DNA from: Tetrapyrgos nigripes
Taxonomy: Eukaryota; Basidiomycota; Agaricomycetes; Agaricales; Campanellaceae
DNA: 64,000 nt
Assembly (NCBI GenBank): GCA_013368315.1
Contig: JAACJM010000003.1
Location: forward strand, 744,001-808,000
Direction of reading: 5' to 3'
A model generated the notes under the pieces. It was given only the letters and a program-made list of their open reading frames with translations. It searched no databases and was not told where the DNA came from. Every line of letters starts with the position of its first letter. Position 1 is the first letter of the stretch. Positions 36,315 to 48,681 of this stretch are shown piece by piece. The position numbers and the translations under genes were made by a program.

Positions 36315-37196
36315 GTTTCGTGTACATATACATATTCTGAATTCTTGTGGCACCTCTAACGAAAAACGTCGCAGTAAGAGTATAAGTGTGCGGGTCAACG
36401 ATGCTGTCCAAGTTCTCAGAGAAATTGGTCCAGTTATTGTGTGATGATCAGATCTTTAGAAGCAACCGCGTCGTACTTCGTGTGTAGGCGCCAGTATACC
36501 GCTCAAACCGCGCTCACAGTGACACGCAACCACTACTAGCACTGCAACGTTCATAAGCCCGCATTGCGCTGGCTTTCTGGCTTACTTATGCCACCAGCTC
36601 ACCACCAGAGAAAAGGCAGCTTGAAGCTTCAATGTGTACTAGGTTGCAAGGTTGGCCTCAAACTAGTTACGCTCCCAGTGGCCAGAGCCGAGCCTGTGTT
36701 ATGAGAGAATCTCCTAGTCTAACTATGTCCAACTACATCCTCAGGCCTCAGATCTCAGATCTCAGAAGCGAGGGTTGCCGCAGTACTAGTATACGTACTT
36801 GGGAAAAGTAATGATAATTGAGATGTAATATGTACGACTACAACCATCATCGGCGTATGAAGATGCGCAAGTAGCGAACAGTATGAAGATCCTAGTACTA
36901 GTAATTAGTGACTCTAACGATACATGATGAACAGAAATGCAAAAACAAGAGGTCTAGACGATAGCGGGTGTGAGAGAAGACAGAGCATATGGATACAAAA
37001 CAACGAGAGCGCAAAACAAGCAGAACAATGCGAAGAGTGGATAAATGCAAGGGTAGATACTAGAGACAAGGGTGATAAAGTAAGAAGAAAACGAAGCACA
37101 CGCAGAGTCCAGATATAAGCCCTGAGAACCATTCTACTTAGCTAGGTATATCAATCCCTTATCCAATTCTTATATATCTGCCGGTAATACTCATCC
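36315..37196. other. Spacer without supported gene
   Basis: AT-rich, with no open frame that I can defend. It is the 3' side of both the lactonase-like gene and the minus-strand gene ending at 37197. Confidence 0.5.
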
Positions 37197-38962
37197 TCAG
37201 TCGCAGAGGATTGCGATTTTTGAATTTACAACTCCCAAATCCAATGGTGTGAATGAATTATCCATCGGGGTGATAGACGAAACTGTAGAAGAAGTCGGGC
37301 CAGAAGAGCCGGAAGGATTGGCAGCAGTCGAGGGAAGATCTTCCTCCAAAGAGAAATCCGGGTCATAGGCGCGTTGTACTCGCTGGGGAGGGTAACTGAA
37401 AAGGAACCCTTCGCGGATAGCATTTTCGTATGATGGGATGGTCGGAGAAACGGGAGGGTTGTCCTCTTCGCCGTCGACCCGCTCGGGGACAACATGATGC
37501 ATGGTGGCGGACACCATTTGCAAGGTTGGGGCACGGGGAGCGGGGGCGTGTTCATCCACGACATATCGACTGGGTCCAACGATCGGCGCAACTGACTCTG
37601 ATGAGGGATGAGCATGACTCTGACTTTCTTCCGTGGTAACGTCCTCCCAAGCGTTGGGGAGACGAGCTCTCTTGACCGAAACACAATCTGAATCCGTCAA
37701 GTGCTCTTCATGCTGTTCCCTTTTCCTCTTCTGGCCCTTATCCTTCCGCTCCGCATAGCGTCTACCAGCATTGTGTTCGTCTTTAATATCCTTGTGATCA
37801 CGAATGTGGTCGGGATCGCGGAAGTTCATAACAAATCTCGAGTGGCCGAGTGGGGCCACGGGAACTGTGAACTCATGTGGCACTGATTCCTTTGGCATTG
37901 GGTCGATAGCGATTGTTGAAGTTTGTGGCGTTGGCTTTGGCGCTGATTTTTTCGCCCTGGGTTTCTTGGTCTTAGGTGGCTGTTGGTTACCACCAGCAGG
38001 CAAGGGATCCTGGGTTGTTTTCTTTGACTTCCTCGGCTTCTTCGTTTTAGACTGGGTTGGAGGTTGGTCCTTACCAGTAGGTAACGAATCATCTGTCACC
38101 TTCAGTGTCGCCTCCTTCAACTTGTTCCTCCTAGGCTTGGGAGGGGGAAGGTATGGAGGTTCATCCAGCATGAGGATGTTGATAACCGCAGACGATGACA
38201 CATGAGGGTGTCCAAGGGACTGTGCAAGTGTGGGCGCATCCTACAGCAATTCATTAGAGTCAGCGCTTAATGCATACTATAGTATATAAAGTAGAATGAA
38301 AGACAAAAGTCAAACACTCACGCCCATCATCCTCGTCTCCATGTCCGTTAACCCAGAAAAAGTCTGCACACCGGTAGGATTGGCCAACCCAAAGTAGGAG
38401 GAAGGTAAGTGATGACCTCGCACCGGTGGCTGAGGTGGCTGGTGCTGTTGTAGGCCAGTCACATTTGGGTGACGAACAAGATAGTGTCCCTGGAGTCCTT
38501 GTGCATCCTGTGATTGTCCAGCTTCGTATGAGACATCATAGGGTGGCGCTGCTACACCAACCGAGAGCTGGGTCGACGGGTGGCTGCCAGTGGAATCACG
38601 TGAGAAGTCACTGGCTCGACTGACGGGCGATTGACCATGAGTATTCAGCTAGCGCGCCGCCTTCGGGGACGCCATTCCCGATACGCGGGCTTCTCAAGTC
38701 TCACATCACGCATTGTACATGCCGGTCAGAAACTCCCTCAGTCGCGACCCAGGACTACAGTTACTCCGGGTTGTATTTCACCAGTTAAGAGAACCGTCTG
38801 TTTGGAGATGTAAGGTCCGAATTGCAGGTTAACTCCAATGACGACGTTGTGACTGTCAACCGGACACAAAGACAGTGTAGAGATGAGTACGGGAGAGATA
38901 ACGCTGGTTGGAAGGCTGGGATCAAAGACTGCAGAAACGCTCTGACCGTTGATGAGGATCAT
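37197..38962 (-). pseudogene. Retropepsin-like domain gene with apparent frameshifts
   Basis: From the ATG at 38960-38962 the frame encodes MILINGQSVSAVFDPSLPTS, a retropepsin-like fold in which the usual D[ST]G is replaced by DPS. It runs through PGVTVVLGRD and meets a TGA just after the VLGRD box. The following bases read naturally only by changing frame (LREFLTGMYNA, then RDVRLEKPAYREW, then HGQSPVSRASDFSRDS) within about 130 bases. Further on, exons 38322-38632 and 37197-38240 join cleanly (TRMMG then DAPTLAQSL) and encode a Pro/Lys-rich tail with nuclear-localisation-like KKPRKSKK. Either this copy is decayed, or introns I could not find repair it. The function is unknown; the domain may be domesticated from a retroelement protease. 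Confidence 0.5.
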
Positions 38963-39111
38963 GGTAGAGAAGTTAAGACAGTCACAGAGGGAACAGAGTA
39001 AGGATGAAACAGCGGAAGAGATGCAGTGCAAATAGGCAGGCAAAGTGCAAAAAAAAACGTGACTGCACATGACCTTTCGTATGATTGGGGGGGGTCCCTA
39101 CAGACCCTCTA

Positions 39112-39543
39112 CTTAAAAGTATCGGGAATATCGCGAAAATTAGCGTTAGGAGGATAGTAGGAAGGGAACGAGGGAGGTTGACGAGTTTCGGGATGACTTT
39201 GCGGGAACGGGACTGAGGTTGGGTCATATCTCTGAGAGATTGCAAGCTGAGCGGGGTGAGATGTAGTTCGAGATGAAGAAGAAATGGGAGGATGATTAAC
39301 GAGATGACTCTCCAAAGGTGAAAGGAGACCAGGGAGTGATTGGGGATAGGCGAGAGGAATATTGGTAGGATACCGGGGTGTCCCATTGTAAGCGACCGGA
39401 CGGAAGATTGGAATATAATCGGTTGGCTTTGGGTAGTTAAAGTACTGTGATTGACCCACAGGAGGAGGGGGTAGTTGTGTGCCCATTGGATATGAGAAGG
39501 AAGAGGAAGAGGAAGGGTAATTGTTATAGTATGTTGCATCCAT
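39112..39543 (-). CDS. Ser/Pro/Tyr-rich protein of unknown function
   Basis: The ATG at 39541-39543 opens a frame of 144 codons (MDATYYNNYPSSSSSFSYPM) rich in Ser, Pro, Tyr and Asn, with no recognisable domain. It ends at a stop inside a GTAGAG that could also be an intron donor, so it may be the 5' exon of a longer gene reaching the retropepsin-like region. The promoter segment 39747-39826 is similar to that of the gene starting at 32602. The two proteins share low-complexity composition but no clear alignment. Confidence 0.4.
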
Positions 39544-42108
39544 TTCGAGGGTTCGTAAACTAAAGCAAAACATAAGTACGTGCTTTAAAATAAAGCACAG
39601 CGATTAAAAGGCCTCACTTTGACGTCAAAGATGGATAAAGAAGAAGAGCAAGAGAAAATGAAAATGTATAGAGAGAAACAATGAAGAAAGAGGGGATGAA
39701 AACTACTTTACGCTCTTAAACCAGCAGTCCCGTGATCGGTCCAGCACCCAGCACAACGAGCGTAAACAGTCCAGGGGCAGAAACACTCCACTGTCGAAGC
39801 CCATGGCCTTCAGCACAAGCAGATAGAACGTATATCGACTGTCAGCAACGAGAACTAGAGCCAAATACCGAAAAGATGTCCTCCTCTAGTAAACATCGGC
39901 AAGATAGCCGAACTCTCGACAAAAAGTCGCGTTCGTGACGCGTTGTACGTGTCCCATTCCTGATGCTTGCGGCCTTCAAGAACACCTGCGAAGAATGGTA
40001 TGACTTGAAGAAGGTCGCCGGTGCTGTACGACGTGCAGGGGTCTCGTTCAGCTGTTAGCTGAATTGCGTCTATCTCCTGAGCCATCCACTAAGCATCCTA
40101 CATTAGCCTTGATACACGGATGGAAGCTCTAGTGACGAGCTCCCAGCCCTGCCACCGTCTCTCCTCCTGTCTTAACACTATGCAGCATACCGAACATCTC
40201 GCCTGCTCATCAAGTCTTCAAGCGAACAACCTGCAGGAGACTCGAGCAGCAGCCAAATTGAAAGAGACGTCATTGCTGGCCCGTTTTACTTCTGGAGCAC
40301 CAGCACTGTAGCATACTCGCGCAGTGATGCATTCCTGGCAGTCTTGCAACGTCTATCCACCAGCTTCTCCCACAACTCCGACTTTAAGAGATCAATATGC
40401 CTAACAGGCTGAAGCAATCAAGGAGACGTCTTGCTGGTCAACCTGACTTCTGGTGGAACGGCATTCCAAGTTTCTACGAGGATGCGTGCCTAGAAATTTT
40501 GCAATGCTTGTCCATCAACTTTTTGCATTCGTGAGCTCCTTGATTCTGGGGCAGTGAAGATCTCATCAAGCTATTTGCGAGTCTGTCAGATCCAGCAGAG
40601 ACAGTGCAAGACACTCTACACTTACTCGTTCCTGCTTCAATTACTGCAGAACCAACCAAATTTCTAGACAAGGGTCCTCGCTGACTTGCTTGACTTCTGG
40701 AGAAGCCACTGCATACAGCTCTGGGCTACGACAATTCTGTCTTTGGATTTAGGACGTCTATCCACTAACCGCTGACACACGCGAAGCCGAAAGCTACATT
40801 GGGCGTTGAAACGTTGACGTGCCCCATGAAGACTCGGGGAATTCTTGGCATGACGAAGCAACCTCGTATCGTCACCCCAGGAAAGTCTGTGCGATGTCTT
40901 TGTCTCTGGAGAGGATTTGGAAAGCTCAGCCAACCTGAGCCAAGTCAAGATTATGTCAAGTAGTTGAGACTAGCGGGTCTGTCAGAACGACCAAGGACGA
41001 GTGCAAAACGGTTGACACTTACGCCTCGTCTTCAACCTGCTGACTTGTTAGATTTCTGGAGCGACGATACTGCATGCTGATACGAAAACTGGACTTTGGG
41101 ACATGTCTATCCACCTATTTTTACTGGTGTCTCTGGAGCAACTGATGAATAGCGAATCGAGGTCTGTCAGAACAGCCAAAGACGGTGAAGATATTTGACG
41201 ACGTACTCGTCACTGAAGCTTCGTCATATCACCGACTCAACCTCGACCACCTCCCTTCCTCACAGGTGTAAGACAGACTAACTCATGGTCAGCGTAGAGG
41301 CTCGGCTCCAAACTAGTTCCGGAGTTGACGGTTTTTTCGGTGTCATGATTGGTGTAACTTGTTCAGGAAATGCTAACGCCGTGTGCAAATCCAGACCTGT
41401 AGGAGCGAGGTATTCGCATCAGAATCGTGATGGACTCGGAGCTGGCAATCTGCGGTTGAAGCCTGAAGGCCTATGTATTCGGGGCTGGAGCGCACAATTC
41501 TGGAGTCTGGTCATCGAGTTGTTCTGCACGGTGAAAGGAATACTTGCCGCTGAATATAGTGTTATGAGTCTTTTCTATGCCAGGGTTAGTCTAGGTTACC
41601 GTTTATCGCGTGAGAGCAAAGCTTTGGGCAAAGCTTACATGTGAAAGAGCAAAGCGTGCCGTACATGCCTACCACCATCATGATCATGAACATTGTTTCA
41701 CCTCCAGATCTTCCTCTCATCGAAAACCTACAGTTGGGATCAGTATTTTGCCGCAAAGCCCCGCAGTCATTATTCCCGAAAGGCTCGCAATTGGACCAGG
41801 ACTGGACCTACACACAGTGTGTCATCAAATGACTCCTATATGTACAAATCGGTCCCAGGTACCCCACCATTCACAACGTCAGCCACCCACCAACCGCGGA
41901 TTTTGCCTGTAGTGCCATCGATGCCAGCTGGGTGCTGAAGCGCTGAACGGCCACTGATTACCTCCGTAGCATTAACTTATCCCACAAGTGCGTGACTACA
42001 CTGATCCCATCTCTTCGTACAGCTTTACAGCTTTCCTATCTCTTATACCAGCATAGTAGCTGACCCCGCTGGCAGGTGTCGACCTCTAGAGCCACAGTGT
42101 CTGCCAAC
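39544..42108. other. Upstream region, repeat field and spacer
   Basis: Holds the presumed promoter of the 39543 gene, the degenerate repeat field (about 40260-41220) and an open region up to the gene at 42109. A plus-strand open frame at 41285-41644 (119 codons) has no family I recognise and lacks a clear ATG, so it is not called. Confidence 0.45.
40260..41220. repeat. Degenerate repeat field
   Basis: Several loosely similar units recur: GACTTCTGGAGNNRC (about 40285, 40450, 40690, 41055), GTCTATCCACC (about 40352, 40757, 41105, plus a variant near 40510) and TCTGTCAGAACNRCCAAAGAC (about 40583, 40978, 41163). Spacing varies (about 150-400 bases), so this is a field of diverged units rather than a clean tandem array. 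It has no consistent reading frame. Confidence 0.5.
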
Positions 42109-44298
42109 ATGGACCGTGACTCTTTTGCAGTTGGTGAAGCAGCTACCCTTCTGGTAACTGTGACGTATGGCAAAGCTAAAGCCAGCGAATTCCTACCTGG
42201 CAATCTTTCCAAAGCCATCCCTATCCTCAGGAAAGATCTTACGAAGCTTGGCCTCGTCCAGCCCAAAAAGCAGAGTATTCGGATTCATATGCGAGGCGTC
42301 GTACAGTTCAGTTGGGTAACGACTATTGGGAGTGTAAGTTCTACGTTCCCTTTCCCCAGTCCAGTCCCAATCTCATTTATAATTGCAGATATTGGAAAAT
42401 TCCCTGGAGGCAAAGCTCAACCCCGACAGCAAACGGGCAGTCGTCAATAGCAGCCAGAAAATCTTGAAGGAGGCTTCTATGTATGTGCAGACCACCACTC
42501 TTTTTTCATTTTTCATTCTTTCTGACAGCATTATAGAATGTCCCTGCAACTTAAATACGAGTCTTCCTCTTATTGTCCAGATGACTACCCAGTAGTCGGC
42601 AAAGAACAAGAACCATCATATTATGGGTGCGTCTTCGGTGTATATCTCTCTCGCCCACAGTCTGATATATATATATATCTGTATAGAGAGGAGCCACCAG
42701 AGTACCACTCACGACCACCAAGTTACGAACCTCTATCACAACCCATTGTTCACTCTCTCGGTATTCATCCAGTATCCGACTCTGTCTCGTCAGCTAAGCG
42801 TCCAGTCATCACTTCCACACGATACGACGCCATGGCCATTCGATCTACTCCTTCGGTTCCGATGACACGTACTCACTCTCAAGCCGCTAAATCCAAGTCA
42901 CAAGACTCGGCCGAATCGTCAGCCTCGTCTTCGCGAAAGGCTCGTCAAAAACAATTTCAGTCTCAGAAGAAGTTATACACTCCTACTGGACCTACTACTC
43001 CGCCAGCTACCTCTGCTGCATTAGCAGTAGCTCCTTCCATCATCCGAACGAGGTCACAAGCACGACTGAATCCTGAGCCAGACAGCGATGTTAGTGCTGA
43101 TGTGCATGCTCAGTCGCTCCAGCGAGACTTCCAGCGCAAAGCATCACAATCACAATCAAAAACGCAAACCCAACCACAACCATCTCAATCACACCCTTTA
43201 CCCGCTAAACCTGTTTTCTCAGTTGACTGCACATCACCATCGTCTTCTTCGTCCTACATTCCTCCACCTCCTCGCACACCGCCTTATTCCTATCCAGACC
43301 ATCCTTTCACTCACCCTACCCAACCTCACTTCTACCCCGAATATTCCTACGTCGATCTCGCTATACACCAGTCGACGAAACCTTCGATGAGTCCTTTCGT
43401 AGGAGATCGTTCAGAAAGCATTTCCAACGATGTGGACGTTGAGAAGATCTTGCTGGGTAGCCGGGATCCCTCAGCTATGAAACTCAGTCCTTCCCCTAAC
43501 CGTGCTTATCATTACCACTACCCCGACTCTCTCGCTCCCAGCGCTCTCCAAATCCGACAGGAGAACCAGGAGCTACGTGACCAAGTAGCTGCATTGTCTC
43601 GTAAAGTTGAAGTTCTCGAAAAGGCTCTGGAGACTGAGAAGACGTTACGGATGAGTGCGACTAGCGTTCTTCCCACACCACCTGCTTCTCAGACAACTCA
43701 ACCTCAGAATCCCTACTCAGAGCGAGAAGACGGCCCAAGACATGAACGTACAGAACATTGGGTTCGTTTACAAGGTCTCCAACAGTTGGAATATCTAGAG
43801 AAAGAGTTATGTCGGGAGAGGATAAAGAGGATTGAGGCTGAAAGCCTTTTGGAGGATGTAGAGAAGGAGTGTCGGGAACCGTTTGTTGTTCCTGCGTTGA
43901 TGGAGGCGTTTTTGATGGTTAGGGATGTAGGGACGAGTGTGTTGGATGGGATGAAGGTGGATCGAAGGGATGAAAGAGATAAGGATGAGGGAGAGAGGAG
44001 TGGTCCGGGTTCGGGTTTGGCAGTGAAAGGTCACGGTTATGAGTATGGTGCTTCGCAGGAAGAGATATTGGACAGAGAAAAAGACAGAGAGATGTTGTGC
44101 AAGGTTGAGGAGGTCGACGATGCCGAATTAGAGTCTTTAAAGAGAAAACGGGGCAGTGATGATGAAGATGATTTGGAACGTTGGGGAAGTGAATTCTTTT
44201 CAGACGACGAGGAACCGGTGAACACCAGTCTCAAGCTACCTCCGAGGAAACGTTTTGTACCGGAGGATTATGCATGGGGTCAATGGGAGCATTCATGA
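42109..44298 (+). CDS. Protein with PPxY motifs and coiled coils
   Basis: I do not recognise the N-terminal domain. Exons 42109-42333, 42389-42480, 42537-42626 and 42687-44298 join to give about 672 residues. The 60-base intron at 42627-42686 is a multiple of three, so retention would keep frame. After the N-terminal domain there are two PPxY-type motifs (PPEY, PPSY), which bind WW-domain E3 ligases in other proteins. A Ser/Gln/Pro-rich region and a coiled coil (QENQELRDQVAALSRKVEVL) follow, then an acidic C-terminus. A strong start context at 42832 (GACGCCATGGCC) suggests that the C-terminal part might be a separate gene or isoform. Confidence 0.6.
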
Positions 44299-44539
44299 TA
44301 CCTATATCACATATCATATCTACACATATATTCGGAATGTTGTATTTTATATCTGTATCACTTTGTAGTGCTAGTCTGTAGTTTTGTACTTTGCAATTGC
44401 TATCGTTTGTTTTCTTGAATCAGTTCATTGGTTGTTTAGTACAGACATGAAGAGTAGCAAGATAGCGAATTCGAATGAAGATCACCGACAACAAGAGAGG
44501 GCTCTTTCCACCATACTCCCAACAGTGAGAGCTGCTCGT

Positions 44540-45907
44540 TCACAACTTAGCCTTCTCTGTCTCTTCCTTGTTAAATAAGTGTCCTTCAATCTCCGTAAAG
44601 ATATCAAAATTCCTGTGAAGAATGATCTTGGAAGTAATCTGAAAAAATTCCATTAGTCTCTTCTCCTCAGACAACTGCCTGTGATACTCACCCCACCCTT
44701 CCCAACCAAAACTTCTGATCTATGCAGCCTCCCCTTCTTCCCACCTCTAGTCTCATCTCCCTCATATGTCAACACACCCGGTCCATCGGTGCCGCCATCC
44801 AACCTTCTAGGGTTAATAACCATCTTGCCAAATAGACCATCAGAAAGCTGTCGAATCTTCTCTCGCTGGGTATCTCTATCGTTGTATGTTGAGAGAATTT
44901 GTGATATTGTCGTGAGGATGTAGTATTGAGGAGGCATGAAGGTTATTTTGCCTGCTTGGAATTCTGAAAAGGCGGCAGAGGGATGGAGGAAGCGGGCTGT
45001 GACGACTTCTTGGCCGCCGTCTGGAGAAGGAGGAAGGAAGGAAATGAAAAAATTTGCGTTACTTCTAAATGCGAGAGCATTCTTCAAAGGCTGCGTACCT
45101 GCTGTAGGTAACCTCTCTTGTTTATCACCGGACTTGAATCCAGTTGAGGACGCAGCCGGTAGGAAAGTCACGAAGAATCTGGCATGAAACCGTCTGGAAT
45201 AAGTGCAGTGTCAGTGCCTTCTACCTCGGTATGGAATGACAACATCCCGTTCAACAGCACATACCTAGGAGCACCCCGCGGTGTAATCCATTCTGTAAAC
45301 GGCATCAAAGACTCTACGTCCGCCTCTAGCCCGTGTTCTTCTAGGAAGCTTTTGAATAGTAGCTTGTTGGAGTGTATATCATGCCGGGCCTTGTCTAATA
45401 TCGAATCTGAAGGCATCTTTGAACTGGAGCTTGTTGGACGGGCAATGAGTAATCCAGATTCTTCAAATGTTTCTCGGATAGCGGTCATTCGGATGGAAGA
45501 ATCCTGTTTGGAGTCATAATTGCCACCAGGAAAGACCTGTCGTCGCGTTATTCAATATTGTCAGAATCATTCGTTTATGATACAGTGAAGTTAGAACGAA
45601 CCGTCACTCCTGCGAACGCAGAGGCTTTCATAGTCCTTTGCACCAATAAAATCTCATCCTTGTCATTGATGATAACGAGGCTTGCAGAGGGACGAGGTAT
45701 TTGAGCGTCTCTGGACTTCAGTCCTGCTTTATTAGAATTTGTCCTAGACTGTTGACGATGTTGGGCCATGTTGGAATGCGACTCTGCAAGCGAATAGAAA
45801 GCACTCCACTGGCCGGTATCTGGGAGTTTGGTCAAGATACTCCTACACCGAAAGAACTTGAGAGGATGAAGTAGTTGTCCCCGTAAATGCGGGAGGACTA
45901 GTATCAT
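44540..45907 (-). CDS. Nudix hydrolase, NUDT19-like
   Basis: Hydrolyses nucleoside-diphosphate-linked substrates; NUDT19-type enzymes act on coenzyme A derivatives. The Nudix box reads FPGGNYDSKQD and later AIRETFEESGLLI, containing the REx2EExGx core, though the first Glu position is occupied by Gln/Asp. The start at the ATG 45905-45907 gives an N-terminus rich in Leu and Arg (MILVLPHLRGQLLHPLKFFR) that could be mitochondrial targeting. The C-terminal exon ends ITSKIILHRNFDIFTEIEGH and then a short Lys/Glu tail. At least four introns are needed. The splice signals at 44650 (GTGAGT) and 44640 (CAG) fit. Confidence 0.75.
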
Positions 45908-46870
45908 GTTCGTCTGTTCATATATCGGCCCTCGGCTATATCGTACCGGTGTGTCCCTACAGAACGAACTAGCAGAAGAGGATCCTGAAACTCGAGCCTA
46001 TGATAGCAAGCCGCGGATGTGCATAGCAAAGAGGCAACGTGTCGTCCAGGTCGACGTCAGAGCGCCGTAGTTAACGGAAAACCGCCCAAGTACTCTGGTC
46101 TCTTTCACATTTGTCGACCGCATCCAGTGTGAACAATCAGCCCAAGAGTCTAAAAGCTGGTTGGTCAGGATATCTTTCCAGCAACTTCGATTACTGTATT
46201 GAGATGATCCAGATGTACATACAGAAAACCAAGAAAGCGAACAAAACACGATCAGAAGATGAGTATACATGAAAAGTATACGGATAGTACTAGTAACACA
46301 GTCCGCCACCGGTGACTGTCCACCAACTCCAAAGACGCCCAACAAGAGATAGCTAACAGTACAAGTCGAGGCAACGATTAGGCACGTTAGCCTTTTCGAT
46401 ACCAATTGCGTCAATTCACTGTCAGATCCCAGTCTTTATCGAGACCGAGGACCGCCACGCATGAGGGCGACACGATATGACAAAAACATACCTCCCAAAT
46501 GCGGGTGAAGGTTGGAAAAAACGGACATGATGGGCCAGGCCAAAACACGGAAATCTTTTTAAAAGAAGTGTATATCCACGCGTATACTTTTACACAAAAT
46601 CCGTGGATCATCCACAAAAGCATATGGGTTTTTGAAAAACCCAGCCTCTGCTTGGGCGGGAATCGTCACTGGGACCTCTCAGGTCCAGGCCCACGCCTCC
46701 TCGACTTAATCGGAAATCCAACGATTTCGGTCGCGCCCTTCCCAGTCAAATTTAGGATGCGAAGTTGTATGCGCCATAGAAAGGCAATGAAATGATTGTA
46801 GCGTCCCAAAAAGTGAAGTAAATCTGTATGCCAAAAAATCAAAACTGAGCGAGGCTTGCCCATCCCTGCT
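45908..46870. other. Spacer with an unassigned short-frame region
   Basis: Between the Nudix gene and the UBLCP1-like gene. Open frames on the minus strand (45998-46414 and 46411-46623) have hydrophobic stretches but no recognised family. Sequence at 46490-46790 might be a relic of a repeat, but no terminal repeats are visible. Confidence 0.4.
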
Positions 46871-48586
46871 CTAAGACGGTGGTAAACCCTTGACAACTGA
46901 CTTCCAATCCTGTAAGACAAAAAAGGAAACACTCATCAGCAAAACCCAGAACCTTTCATCGGAAAAGGCAACTCACCTTATGACCAACTCCCCCAAAGTT
47001 GGATTGCTCCCTTGCAAGCCAAACCAGATACTTGCCCAGCTTCTCCAGTTCACGATCTGCCATTGCTTGAGGGGTATGTGCATTCTTGAAGGCGTGTATC
47101 TTTAAGCCTGATTGGGGATTCAGAGCAAAGTTTCTTGAAAGGTCGTCGACGTGTATGGTGTTCGTAGCGTTGCTAGAATAAGAGATAAATTGAGCTGAGC
47201 TTGGAGAAGGGTTTGCAGGGCTGAGGGAATAAAATGCGTACTATTGCGGAAAGTGATTCCAAATGATTTGTAGCGCCTTCACCGAATGCTGCCATGGTTT
47301 ACTATCACGTGTTGTGAACACAGTAAACATGGATGTCTTGTCAAGAACTATTGCATGGAGGAGCGATATAGCGTTGCAGAGAGCAAATTAGTGTCCATGT
47401 ACAGCGATATGCAATTTCCGTCCGTACCAAAAGAGATCTGGATGAAAACATGAGCACGGATACCATGATAAACCATACAGACATACCTGATAACTTCTAT
47501 CCGAGCCAATCATACCTAACTCAACCAACTTGGTTTCTAACCATACCCAGCTCGTTTGCGACCATATGCAAACTGGTAACAATTTGAATTAATTCTGGGA
47601 CAACCAATACACAAGTGGAAAAGAACGTACTGTCATAGTAGGGATAGATTGCCTCCAAGAATTCATGTAGCTTTGGTCTTGCACATTCTGCGGGCGGTAG
47701 GCTTCCAGACGTTAAAGGTTTCGTGTCCAAGATCGCTGTTTGGTTCGGTCAGTAACCGATCGCTGAGATACGACATTATATGACGCACTATAATCGATGT
47801 CCAGCACTAGCAGCTTCTTCCCCTCCCTCAATGGATGTATGATGTTCACTTGCAGCTTCTCTGTCATTTCTCTGACCTTGCGTCGATTCCTCTGATCATT
47901 CTGGTATGCAGCAGCAGTAGCTTCATCTTTTGTTATGTCTATGTCGAGATCGTTGATGACGTCCGGGAGATTGAGAAGTTCTGAGTTGGAAGATCAGACA
48001 GGTAACAATGACGCCAACGCGATGAGACACGTACGGGAAGGATCCTTTATTTCATCTCCCTCGGGAGTTCCTAGTAGCGTAAATTTCTTGCCAGTGGGTA
48101 GATTGAGATCTGCTCTAGATGGCTTGCAGAGTTAGCCTTGTCATCCAGCGTTTTAGGTTGGGACCGATGGACGCCACAAACATTGTAACCTGGTCAGCAG
48201 GAAGCTTTCCCTTCACCAAACCAAGAATCTTTTGACGGTCTGGTGGTACTTTGGTGAGATCGTACAAAGCAGTTTTGAGGTCAAGAACCCTGCAATGTTT
48301 AGACTTGAGATGATGTCAGTTGTCCCCGAATACTCACCTGTCAGTATCAGCAATAGACAACGCATAAGGCTTCCCCGTCCATGTAAACTGCAGCTTTATC
48401 CAGTTCTCAACACCTGGTTCCGACGAGGCCTACTAGCTATTGAGCAAGTGATACAGCAATTGCATGAAAACGCGAACGTACCTCAATATTGGTTACCTCT
48501 GCTTCCCCAGTAATTCCTTCTGGCATTTTCTGAGTGATATCGCTCTCAGTAGAAGGATGAAGGACCACAGTTGTTTCCATTTCCAT
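46871..48586 (-). CDS. UBLCP1-like proteasome phosphatase
   Basis: Ubiquitin-like domain plus FCP1/SCP-type phosphatase domain, as in UBLCP1, which dephosphorylates the 26S proteasome in the nucleus. The N-terminal ubiquitin-like domain is visible as WIKLQFTWTGKPY and then LTKVPPDRQKILGLVKG. The phosphatase nucleophile motif DxDxT appears as VLDIDYTILDTKP. The late block HVDDLSRNFALNP and the C-terminal KDWKSVVKGLPPS close the protein. Start is the ATG giving MEMETTVVLHPS. It shares a 95-base gap with the gene at 48682. Confidence 0.82.
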
Positions 48587-48681
48587 AGTAAAGATACAAA
48601 AGTTGTAAGTAGTGAGGCGGGTCACGGAGGCAATAAGCGCTTCCATTACCAACACGCATCTTTATACTCAATGCCGTCATC
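48587..48681. promoter_or_regulatory. Very short divergent promoter
   Basis: Only 95 bases separate the two start codons of the UBLCP1-like gene (minus) and the EF-hand-like gene (plus), so core promoters must overlap. No clear TATA element is visible. Confidence 0.5.

Noticed and set aside
41285..41644. 119-codon open frame before the PPxY gene
   Set aside because: No recognised family and no clear link to the 42109 gene; kept as part of the spacer.
45998..46623. Hydrophobic open frames that looked like a membrane or virus-derived protein
   Set aside because: No recognisable domain, no intact start and no terminal repeats. They are likely chance frames.
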